From contig DNAU01000336.1 in NCBI GenBank assembly GCA_003491925.1, forward strand, positions 307 to 7,282: 6,976 nucleotides of DNA, written 5' to 3'. Below, piece by piece: positions 1-6,976 of the stretch. This DNA is from Chloroflexota bacterium (GTDB lineage Bacteria; Chloroflexota; Dormibacteria; Aeolococcales; Aeolococcaceae). Numbering within the stretch: position 1 is the stretch's first letter; each line of letters opens with the position of its first letter. The position numbers and the translations under genes are program-made. The notes beneath the pieces are model-generated. The model was not told the origin of the DNA. It searched no databases and saw only the letters and a list, made by a program, of their open reading frames with translations.

Positions 1-1229
<1,229 letters not shown>

Positions 1230-1236
1230 CCTGCCG

Positions 1237-1242
1237 ACTCTA
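1237..1242 (-). promoter_or_regulatory. Candidate -10 box (TAGAGT) for leaderless recG mRNA
   Basis: On the minus strand TAGAGT ends exactly 7 bp before the recG ATG at 1229. It matches 4 of 6 bases of TATAAT and fits the TANNNT pattern. In actinobacteria and some other high-GC groups this spacing places the transcription start on or next to the A of the start codon, giving a leaderless message. No good -35 box is visible at 16-18 bp, which is common for such promoters. The match is short and could be chance. Confidence 0.35.
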
Positions 1243-1304
1243 GGCACCCGGCGGGCCCGCGGGGCTTCCCCGGCCGGCCTGTCCGAGGGGGTCTCCACAT
1301 TTCC

Positions 1305-1329
1305 GTAACAGACCAGCGACGTCTGATAC
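1305..1329. promoter_or_regulatory. Imperfect 25-bp palindrome in divergent intergenic region (operator candidate)
   Basis: GTAACAGAC (1305-1313) and GTCTGATAC (1321-1329) are inverted copies that pair at 8 of 9 positions around a 7-bp centre. The element lies in the most AT-rich part of the 183-bp gap between recG and the first tad-like gene, and it touches the proposed -35 region of the plus-strand promoter. That is where an operator for a dimeric regulator would be expected. No regulator gene is in the window, so the role is inferred from symmetry and position only. Confidence 0.3.
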
Positions 1330-1353
1330 AGCAACCGCGTCATTCGGTACAGT
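1325..1353 (+). promoter_or_regulatory. Weak candidate promoter for the tad-like cassette
   Basis: GATACA (1325-1330, 3 of 6 to TTGACA) and TACAGT (1348-1353, 4 of 6 to TATAAT) are separated by 17 bp. They precede the GTG start at 1413 and would give a leader of about 50 bases. This is the best plus-strand sigma-70-like pair I could find in the intergenic region, but both boxes are poor and an alternative sigma factor or another site is possible. Confidence 0.2.
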
Positions 1354-1400
1354 TTCGATCTGGCGCTCCCAGGGGTGCGCGCGTCGTGTTGCCCGGAGTG

Positions 1401-1406
1401 AGGAAG
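1401..1406 (+). promoter_or_regulatory. Ribosome binding site (AGGAAG) fixing the GTG start at 1413
   Basis: AGGAAG is followed by 6 bases (ACAAGA) and then GTG at 1413. This is the best Shine-Dalgarno-to-start arrangement in the frame. It argues against the in-frame GTG codons at 1386 and 1398 and against the very long upstream extension that is open in this frame only because of high GC. Confidence 0.6.
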
Positions 1407-1412
1407 ACAAGA

Positions 1413-2021
1413 GTGCGGTGGATCCTGCCGCCCCATCGTCAGAGGGCCAGACGCCCGGGTCAACGCGGACAGGGCCTGGTCGAGTTCTCCCTGGTCGGCG
1501 GGCTGTTCTTCTTCCTGGTCTTCTCCATCGTGAACGCCGGCTTCTTCCTCTACGGGCGAGGGGCCGTCGAGCACGCGGCTGACGTCGGGGTCGCTCTGAT
1601 CTCGACCGAGGGCAATTGCATGGCCTACACGCCGGGCGGCCTCTGTGAGCCGCTGGCCGCCAGCTGCCCCAATGCCGCGCAGGCGGCGACCGCCGATCAG
1701 GTCGCCATCTGCGCGATGGATCAGCAGGGTTTCAACAGTGCGCCGCTGACCACCGTCACCCAGATCGTCATCTGGAAGGTGGCCCAGCAGGGGGACGGCA
1801 GCTTCGCAACGGTCACCTCGGGCTGCTCCGGTCCGTGCGAGGACATCTATGCACAGAACGGGACGGCGTCGCTCTCGAACTGGCTCCCGGGGGGGCGCAC
1901 GGTCGTCGGCTCCCCAGACTTCGCCGAACTGCAGATCACGTATCACTACTCTCTGCTCGCCACCACGGGCGGCTTCACGCTGACCACCGACAACCTGTTC
2001 CGGCTGGAGCCGCAGCCATGA
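1413..2021 (+). CDS. TadE-like pseudopilin (first of two)
   Basis: This is a 202-residue TadE-family protein. TadE proteins are minor pseudopilins of the tight-adherence (Flp/type IVc) pilus system. A basic leader (PPHRQRARRPGQR) is followed by RG|QGLVEF, the class III prepilin-type site: G19 at -1, Q20 at +1, E24 at +5, F25 at +6. One hydrophobic helix spans about 26-48. The exterior part holds six cysteines (69, 78, 85, 100, 138, 142) and ends in the beta-type AELQITYHYS (171-180) expected near the C terminus of TadE proteins. GTG at 1413 is chosen as start because AGGAAG lies 6 bp upstream and it gives a short leader. Its TGA overlaps the ATG of the next gene (ATGA), indicating translational coupling. 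A prepilin peptidase would be needed for cleavage and none is visible here. The TadE family call is firm; the pilus role is inferred from the family. Confidence 0.87.
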   Translation: MRWILPPHRQRARRPGQRGQGLVEFSLVGGLFFFLVFSIVNAGFFLYGRGAVEHAADVGVALISTEGNCMAYTPGGLCEPLAASCPNAAQAATADQVAICAMDQQGFNSAPLTTVTQIVIWKVAQQGDGSFATVTSGCSGPCEDIYAQNGTASLSNWLPGGRTVVGSPDFAELQITYHYSLLATTGGFTLTTDNLFRLEPQP

Positions 2022-2638
2022 GGGGTCTGTCCCAGCGCAAGGGGCAGGCGATGGTGGAGTTCGCCATCGTGGTGCCGGTGATGGTGGTGCTGTTTCTCGG
2101 GAGCTGGACCGCGGCGGACCTCATCGGCGACAACGACACCGCTCTCCAGGCCACGCGGGCCGGCGCGCGTTACGCCGCTGAGCTGGGCAACGACGGTTAC
2201 CCCACGGCCGTCGCCGTCTGCCAGGGGGGGGTCGCCGCGAACCCGTGCGCCGCCGACCAGGCGATCATCCAGCAGATGGTCCCGGTCTTCACCGGGACGA
2301 TGCCCAACTCGGTGGTGCAGGAGATCGCCATCTACGAGCCCACCCCCTGCACCAACGGCGGCCTCTTCGCCACCGGAACCCCCTACACGGGCAGCGGCTG
2401 CCCGCCCAACAACGGCGCCTACACGACCGGTGAGCCCATCGACATCTATCAGCTCGTGGGCGGCACGTGGACGCTGCAGGGTGTGGCCGGTTACACCCTC
2501 GGCCTGCGCAACCAGGTCCACCCCAACGAGGCCGAGCTGGGCGTACTGGTGCAATTCAAGTACACCTCTCCCACCCTGTCCTTGTTCACACAGACGGAGA
2601 CCCGCTACACGGTCGTCCGACTGGCGCCAGTGGAGTGA
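2018..2638 (+). CDS. TadE-like pseudopilin (second of two)
   Basis: This is a 206-residue TadE-family protein, evidently a relative of its upstream neighbour. The very short leader MRGLSQRKG is followed by QAMVEF, so G9 is at -1, Q10 at +1, E14 at +5 and F15 at +6 of a predicted TadV-type cleavage. The membrane helix covers about 15-37. TALQATRAGARYAAE (41-55) is the helix continuation typical of TadE. The exterior part has four cysteines (68, 77, 111, 128) in two spaced pairs and ends with the beta-like EAELGVLVQFKYTSP (171-185), which parallels the C-terminal AELQITYHYS of the first TadE-like protein. The ATG overlaps the previous stop codon; GGAG at 2006-2009 can serve as ribosome binding site. 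A run of eight G lies in the coding sequence at 2224-2231. The product probably sits in the cell envelope as a minor pilin. Confidence 0.86.
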   Translation: MRGLSQRKGQAMVEFAIVVPVMVVLFLGSWTAADLIGDNDTALQATRAGARYAAELGNDGYPTAVAVCQGGVAANPCAADQAIIQQMVPVFTGTMPNSVVQEIAIYEPTPCTNGGLFATGTPYTGSGCPPNNGAYTTGEPIDIYQLVGGTWTLQGVAGYTLGLRNQVHPNEAELGVLVQFKYTSPTLSLFTQTETRYTVVRLAPVE

Positions 2639-2646
2639 CGACTGCG

Positions 2647-4713
2647 ATGAGGCCACGTCCGACCCGCAACGGCCGCCGCACGGCACGCGGCCAAGTCATG
2701 CTCTTGTTCGCTCTGATGTCGGTGCTGCTCCTGGTCATCGCGGGACTGGCCGTCGACGCCGGCATGAGCTACTTCAGTAGCGACCAGGTGGAGCGGGCGG
2801 CGGCGGCAGGCGCCCTGGCGGGTGTCGCCTATCTGCCTGGCAACTACGCGGCGGCGACGAACGCCGCCCTGGTCGAGGTGGCCCGAAACGGGTTCGACAG
2901 CGCCTGCCCCACCACCACGACGCTGGCCAACATCACTAGCGCCCCCGCACCCTGCGTGGTCGTCCAGGCGCCGACGGGAACCACCAACCAGCTCGAGGTG
3001 ACGGTGTCGGTGAACGTCCCGACCACCTTCCTCCAGCTACTGGGGTTCGGACCCCACGCGGTGGTCCGGAACGCCACCGCGGAGTACCTGCCGCCGATCC
3101 AGCTCGGTCAACCTGGTAACCAGCTCGGGTCCGGCCTCGCCACCACCACGAACTGCGACGGCATACCGACATCCGGGACGCCGGGCGGTTACTGCGCAAC
3201 ACCTCCGAGCGGGCTGGGCAGCTCGGGCAACTTCTACATCCTCCGCTCCGAGGGCTGGAGCGTCGACCGGTCCGAGGGCGACGGATACACCCCCAACCCG
3301 AATGACTCGGCAAACAGCTGCGGCCCCCTCGGCTCGTCGGATTCCTGTGCCGCCGCCGACACCACCGTCAACTTCCACAACATCAGCCCGCTCAACGGCA
3401 CCGAGAGCAGCGGCATCTCGAAGGTCAACGGCAACGGGGGCCAGAACTACCTGATCACCGTCCCGGCGAATACCACCGTGGATGTCCAGGTTTACAACCC
3501 CAGCTTCGCCCCGAACACCGACGACAACAACAACAACGCCGATTACACGCTGCACGAGGACGATGGCGACTTCCCCGACGACTGCTCGAGCGGCAACGGC
3601 AGCGCCTGCGGCACTCAGCAGCCGGACCTGACCAAGACCGATTACGCCGCCATGGCCTACACCCTCTTCTCGGTCCCGACCCTGGCCTCCGACCTCAACG
3701 ACACCGAGCTCGACCAGCAGGTCTTCTACCCATTCAACGCCACCGGCCTGGAGAGCAGCACGCTCGCGAGCAGCAGCTACATCTACTGGGGGGGCTACGG
3801 CACCGCGGGTTCCTCGACCAAGGTCACCGGCGCGGTCCCGGCGATGTTCCACAACTGGATCTCGATCGACGACCCGGCCGCCCAGATCTCCAGCGGCACC
3901 GACCTCAACTACACCAACGACCTCCAGCTGTACCAGCCGGTCGCGTCCAATGGGTACGTCACCAACAGCTCCTCCGCTCCCGAGTACTTGCGTCTCGAGG
4001 TGGATACCCTGACCAATACTGGTGGGACGATCAACCCGCTAACCGCGGCCGCCACCGGATACCCGCTGGCTCACAAGGCATACTCGGTGCGGGTGGTCGC
4101 TCCCGGGGGCGGGAGCTGCGGCACCTGCACCGTCTCCGCGATGGATGACATGACCGTCTACACCCCCGTGCAGGGTGGCCAATGCCAGGACTTCCAGATC
4201 CCGATCTTCTACCTGGACCCCGCGTACGCGGGCCAGACCATCACCGTCGACCTCTTCGACGTCGGCGACGTCGGCGGGGGCGCGGCCTTCGTGGGATTTG
4301 CTCCACCCAACTCCAGCGGTGGTTCGTGCAGCACCCCCACCGCATTCGCGTCGATGCCGACCGGCTACAGCATCCAAGACCTCGGACCGTCGCTCGGCAG
4401 CGACGCCTACGGAAATGAGAGCAACGCCAGCACGAGCGGTGCCGCGGGCAACCCGGACGCCGGAGGCAAGACGACCGACGCCGTGATCCAGACGGCAGGC
4501 AGCACCGGCGGAACGCAATGGAACGGCCAGTGGCTCCAGTTCGAGATCTCGGTGCCCTCCAGCTACACCCTGCCCGCCGGATGCGCGACCAACCCCGACA
4601 ACACCGACTGCTACTGGAACCTCTTCTACGCGGTGGCCAAGACCGCCACCGCGGGCGACACCTTCTCCATCTACGCGGGGTTCAACGGAACCCCGGACCG
4701 GCTCCTGCCCTGA
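2647..4713 (+). CDS. Large TadG-like pilus assembly protein with cysteine-rich exterior domain
   Basis: This is a 688-residue protein with a TadG-like N terminus. RGQVMLLFALM starts a single membrane helix (about 17-38), followed by LAVDAGMSYFSSDQVERAAA (34-53), the classic Tad-domain helix. Position +5 is Leu20 rather than Glu, so prepilin cleavage is unlikely, as is usual for TadG. Residues 60-150 resemble the standard TadG beta region (VTVSVNVPTTFLQLLG, 118-133). Residues 150-688 are Ser/Thr/Asn/Gly-rich and probably beta-stranded, with SEGWSVDRSEGDGY (201-214), an Asp/Asn-rich stretch (291-312) and YAGQTITVDLFDVGD (527-541), a motif I recall from large TadG-like proteins of high-GC bacteria. 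There are 14 cysteines, several closely paired. No von Willebrand metal site, sortase signal or second membrane helix is visible. ATG follows the previous stop by 8 bp; the ribosome binding site is weak (GGAG at 2632-2635). An adhesin or pilus-tip role is inference. Confidence 0.84.
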   Translation: MRPRPTRNGRRTARGQVMLLFALMSVLLLVIAGLAVDAGMSYFSSDQVERAAAAGALAGVAYLPGNYAAATNAALVEVARNGFDSACPTTTTLANITSAPAPCVVVQAPTGTTNQLEVTVSVNVPTTFLQLLGFGPHAVVRNATAEYLPPIQLGQPGNQLGSGLATTTNCDGIPTSGTPGGYCATPPSGLGSSGNFYILRSEGWSVDRSEGDGYTPNPNDSANSCGPLGSSDSCAAADTTVNFHNISPLNGTESSGISKVNGNGGQNYLITVPANTTVDVQVYNPSFAPNTDDNNNNADYTLHEDDGDFPDDCSSGNGSACGTQQPDLTKTDYAAMAYTLFSVPTLASDLNDTELDQQVFYPFNATGLESSTLASSSYIYWGGYGTAGSSTKVTGAVPAMFHNWISIDDPAAQISSGTDLNYTNDLQLYQPVASNGYVTNSSSAPEYLRLEVDTLTNTGGTINPLTAAATGYPLAHKAYSVRVVAPGGGSCGTCTVSAMDDMTVYTPVQGGQCQDFQIPIFYLDPAYAGQTITVDLFDVGDVGGGAAFVGFAPPNSSGGSCSTPTAFASMPTGYSIQDLGPSLGSDAYGNESNASTSGAAGNPDAGGKTTDAVIQTAGSTGGTQWNGQWLQFEISVPSSYTLPAGCATNPDNTDCYWNLFYAVAKTATAGDTFSIYAGFNGTPDRLLP

Positions 4714-4715
4714 CC

Positions 4716-4740
4716 TGAGCGCGCACGGTGCGCGACCTCA
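4716..4740. terminator. GC-rich hairpin between convergent tadG-like gene and fakA
   Basis: CGCGCAC and GTGCGCG flank a single G centred on 4727. In practice this gives a 5-bp stem with a 5-base loop. TGAG (4716-4719) and CTCA (4737-4740) extend it to a longer stem with a 2-base bulge. It occupies the convergent junction and includes the fakA stop codon. Convergent position suggests bidirectional termination, but no T-run follows on either strand, so it is not a canonical intrinsic terminator. Confidence 0.35.
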
Positions 4741-6705
4741 CTCCAGGGAGAGGATGTAGGGGTAGTGGTCCTGGCCGCCCCGGTGCAGCTCGAACTCGAC
4801 CCCCGGGAATGCGCTGCGCAGCCGGTCGACCAGCGCGGTGGCGGCCGGCTCGTCGACCTGGGCGCCCCAGTACGCGGTGACCAGCTCGGGCGGGGTGTCG
4901 TAGTTGCGCAGCACCGCCTCGATGACCGAGGCCTCGTCGTCGCCGGTCTGGACGATCTCGTCGTCGACCAGGGCCATCACCTCGCCGGCGTGGATCTGGA
5001 GCCCGTTGACGCCGCTGTCGCGCACCGCCCGGGTCACCTCCACGGCGGAGACGCGCGGCATTGCCTCGGTCATCCGGCGGGCGTTGACCGGGCCGTCTCC
5101 GCCGGGGTCGATGGCCAGCATGGCGCTGATCCCCTGCGGCACGTTGCGTGACGGGGCAACCCGCACGTCGATCCCCTCGGCCAGAAGCTGGACCTGCTCG
5201 GCGGTCATGATCACGTTGCCGTTGTTGGGGAGGATCACCACCGAGCTGGCCCCGGTCGCCTTCACCGCTGAGAGGAGGTCCTGGGTCGAGGGGTTCATGG
5301 TCTGACCACCCTCGACCACGGCGTCGGCCCCCAGGCTCCGGAAGATCTCCTGGAACCCGTCCCCGGGGGCGACCGCCACCACCGCGAACCGCCGGCTCGC
5401 CACCACGCCGGAGGGCGCCAGAGCCCCGGTGGGGCCCACCGGCCTCGCCACCGAGGCGGTCCCGGCGGCCGGTGTGCCGGAGGCCACAACCGGCGCGACC
5501 GAGGCAGAGTCCGCGGGCGTCACCGAGCCCACCTTCGGGGCGATCGACGGGGCCGCCGGCACGCCGGTGACGCCCGGCAGGCCCTGCGCCGCCTCAGCCA
5601 TCTCGGTCCGGTCGGCGCGAGCGAGGATCTCGTGGTGCTGAGCCGTCATGTCCTCGACCTTGAGGTTCGAGAGGCCCCCGCGCTGGGCGGCCACGCCGAT
5701 GAGGGCGGCGGGGTCGGCGGTGTGGATGTGGATCCGGACCAGATCGGCGTCGCCCACCACCAGGCTGGACTCGCCGAGCGCGCCCAGCTCCTCGCGGAGG
5801 GCGTCGACGTCCAGCCCGGGGCCGCTGATCATGAACTCGGTGCAGTAGCCCCAGCCCTGCTCGGAGTGGGCGACGGCGGCCGCACCGCGACGCCGCCCAG
5901 CCCCCGCATGAGCGGCGGCCGCTGAGGTGGTGGCCGCGGGGGCCACATCGTCCCGGGGCGTGACCGCGGGATCGTCCGGCCGCCGCACCCGGGGCTCGCC
6001 ACTGCGGCGCTCTCGCACCAGACGGGGCCGCCGCGCCGCCTCGTCCGACTCACCGACCGCCCGGGTCAGGCCCTCGAAGATCACCGCCAGCCCGAACCCG
6101 CCGGCGTCGACCACCCCGGCCTCGCGCAGCACGGCGAGCTGGTCGATGGTCCGCTCGACGGCGCTGTGCGCCTCGCGCACCGTCTCGTCGAGAACGGCGC
6201 GGATGTCGAAGTTGGTGGCCGCGGCGCGCTGGGCGGCCTCGGCGGCCTCGCGCACCACGGTGAGGATCGTCCCCTCGGTCGGCTTCATCACCGCCTTGTA
6301 GGCGACCCGGGCCCCCTCGCTGAGGCAGGCGGCGACCCCGGCCGCGTCCAGCCGGTCCCGATCCGCCACCCCCTGCGCGAAACCGCGGAAGATCTGGGAG
6401 AGGATGACCCCGCTGTTGCCCCGGGCTCCCATCAGGGAGCCGTGGGCGGCGGCCCGCATCACCGACCCCGCCGAGGACGGGACCGGGGCCGCCTGGGCGT
6501 CCTCCACCGCCGAGCGGAGGGTCAGGTACATGTTGGAGCCGGTGTCGCCGTCCGGCACCGGAAATACGTTGAGCTCGTTGACCTGCTCCTGGTTGGCCTG
6601 GAGCCAGGCCAGCGAGCTGCGCAGCCCGGCGAGGAGCGCGTCGCCGTCGATCTCCCGCAACGGCTGGCGTGGACTGGCCGTCACCGCGCTCTCAGCGCCG
6701 GTCAT
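4738..6705 (-). CDS. fakA: DAK2-domain fatty acid kinase subunit FakA / YloV family
   Basis: FakA-type proteins phosphorylate fatty acids presented by a FakB (DegV-family) partner, feeding exogenous fatty acids into phospholipids. The DAK2 kinase domain covers about 20-215: NELNVFPVPDGDTGSNM (43-59, metal-binding Asp52 and Asp54), GARGNSGVILSQIF (93-106), GTILTVVREAAE (145-156) and VVDAGGFGL (198-206). The middle domain (about 284-360) has GYCTEF (286-291) and VRIHIHT (323-329); Cys288, His326 and His328 correspond, from memory, to the zinc ligands of staphylococcal FakA. The C-terminal domain (about 440-655) carries GGQTMNPSTQDLL (466-478), ILPNNGN (491-497) and RGGQDHYPYI (642-651). Its 655 residues exceed the usual roughly 550 because of Ala/Pro/Arg-rich linkers near 220-282 and 366-438. 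ATG at 6705 lies inside the end of the upstream asp23-family gene (14-bp overlap), implying coupled translation. No fakB is in the window, so the substrate is inferred. Confidence 0.92.
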   Translation of the reverse strand: MTGAESAVTASPRQPLREIDGDALLAGLRSSLAWLQANQEQVNELNVFPVPDGDTGSNMYLTLRSAVEDAQAAPVPSSAGSVMRAAAHGSLMGARGNSGVILSQIFRGFAQGVADRDRLDAAGVAACLSEGARVAYKAVMKPTEGTILTVVREAAEAAQRAAATNFDIRAVLDETVREAHSAVERTIDQLAVLREAGVVDAGGFGLAVIFEGLTRAVGESDEAARRPRLVRERRSGEPRVRRPDDPAVTPRDDVAPAATTSAAAAHAGAGRRRGAAAVAHSEQGWGYCTEFMISGPGLDVDALREELGALGESSLVVGDADLVRIHIHTADPAALIGVAAQRGGLSNLKVEDMTAQHHEILARADRTEMAEAAQGLPGVTGVPAAPSIAPKVGSVTPADSASVAPVVASGTPAAGTASVARPVGPTGALAPSGVVASRRFAVVAVAPGDGFQEIFRSLGADAVVEGGQTMNPSTQDLLSAVKATGASSVVILPNNGNVIMTAEQVQLLAEGIDVRVAPSRNVPQGISAMLAIDPGGDGPVNARRMTEAMPRVSAVEVTRAVRDSGVNGLQIHAGEVMALVDDEIVQTGDDEASVIEAVLRNYDTPPELVTAYWGAQVDEPAATALVDRLRSAFPGVEFELHRGGQDHYPYILSLE

Positions 6706-6976
6706 CGCCCTCGTCCAGGTGGATGCCCTGCACGTTCACGTTGACCGCGATGACGTCCACCCCCAGGGTCTTCTCGACCTCGTACTTGACCGCGCTCATC
6801 AGGTTGTGGGCGACCTCGCTGATGCGGGTGCCGTACTGGGCGATGATGTAGAGCTCGATCACCAGCCCGCCCTCCTGGATCTCGACCACGACCCCGCGGT
6901 GGACGGTCTCCCGGTTGAGCCGCTCGGCGATCCCGTCGCGCAGGCCCTGGGCGGCCATGCCGACGACCCCGTAGCA
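6692..6976 (-). CDS. Asp23/Gls24-family envelope stress response protein, C-terminal part (cut by window edge)
   Basis: Ninety-four C-terminal residues are visible and the frame stays open to the right edge, so the start is outside the window. The fragment starts CYGVVGMA, the conserved GVxGM core of the family; the Met at 6958 belongs to this motif and is not the start codon. It continues with RGVVVEIQEGGLVIELYIIA, then YGTRISEVAHNLMSAVKYEV and VNVNVQGI, the alternating beta-alpha-beta pattern of Asp23 proteins (YloU in Bacillus). Asp23 in Staphylococcus is membrane-associated and linked to cell-envelope stress; the role of the YloU type next to fakA is less clear. It overlaps fakA by 14 bp in an operon. 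Nothing looks degenerate. Confidence 0.9.
   Translation of the reverse strand, partial: CYGVVGMAAQGLRDGIAERLNRETVHRGVVVEIQEGGLVIELYIIAQYGTRISEVAHNLMSAVKYEVEKTLGVDVIAVNVNVQGIHLDEGDDRR

Noticed and set aside
1946..2686. Minus-strand open frame of 246 codons
   Set aside because: It is antisense to the second tadE-like gene, has biased Val/Gly/Arg-rich composition and no recognisable motif or ribosome binding site.
3037..3852. Minus-strand open frame of 271 codons
   Set aside because: It is antisense to the TadG-like gene, Val/Gly/Ala/Arg-rich and motif-free: a mirror frame of a GC-rich gene.
2929..4689. About 14 N-x-S/T sequons in the TadG-like protein, suggesting N-glycosylation
   Set aside because: The protein is very rich in Asn, Ser and Thr, so many sequons are expected by chance, and no glycosyltransferase is in the window.
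4714..4737. Canonical intrinsic terminator at the convergent junction
   Set aside because: The hairpin is real as a sequence symmetry, but no T-run follows on either strand; it is kept only as a low-confidence terminator.
6166..6744. Plus-strand open frame of 192 codons
   Set aside because: It is antisense to the DAK2 kinase domain and to the asp23 end; the translation is His/Gly/Arg-rich without any family signature.

Overview
This is a high-GC bacterial chromosome segment with six protein genes, two of them cut by the window edges. The protein signatures and GC-rich codon use suggest a Terrabacteria-type lineage: Actinomycetota, Chloroflexota or Candidatus Dormibacterota. The asp23-fakA-recG neighbourhood, the actinobacterial/chloroflexal style of the TadE and TadG proteins, and a possible leaderless start for recG all fit. 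The sequence alone does not place it further.

Layout, left to right: (1) the first 409 codons of recG, minus strand, running off the left edge inside the DEQH helicase box; (2) a 183-bp divergent intergenic region with a TANNNT box next to the recG start, an imperfect 25-bp palindrome and a ribosome binding site for the next gene; (3) a tightly packed three-gene plus-strand cassette with two TadE-like pseudopilins and a large TadG-like protein (202, 206 and 688 residues); (4) a 24-bp convergent junction that contains most of a GC-rich hairpin; (5) fakA-type DAK2 kinase, minus strand, 655 residues; (6) the C-terminal 94 residues of an Asp23/Gls24-family protein, overlapping fakA by 14 bp and running off the right edge.

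The minus-strand genes follow an order known from Bacillus and relatives (rpmB-asp23-fakA-recG). Asp23 and FakA look translationally coupled. In many genomes fakA is followed closely by recG. Here about 3.5 kb holding the tad-like cassette on the opposite strand separates them, so recG probably needs its own promoter.

The cassette looks like a surface-structure module. Both TadE-like proteins keep a G|QxxVEF pseudopilin processing site followed by one membrane helix. The TadG-like protein has a matching N-terminal helix with Leu instead of the +5 Glu, then about 650 residues of Ser/Thr/Asn/Gly-rich, probably beta-rich exterior domain. All three are rich in closely spaced cysteines beyond the membrane helix. 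No motor ATPase, platform protein, prepilin peptidase or Flp major pilin is visible, so the machinery must lie elsewhere. The most interesting hypothesis is that these three proteins form a disulfide-stabilised minor-pilin or pilus-tip complex, moved into or retained in an otherwise housekeeping locus.
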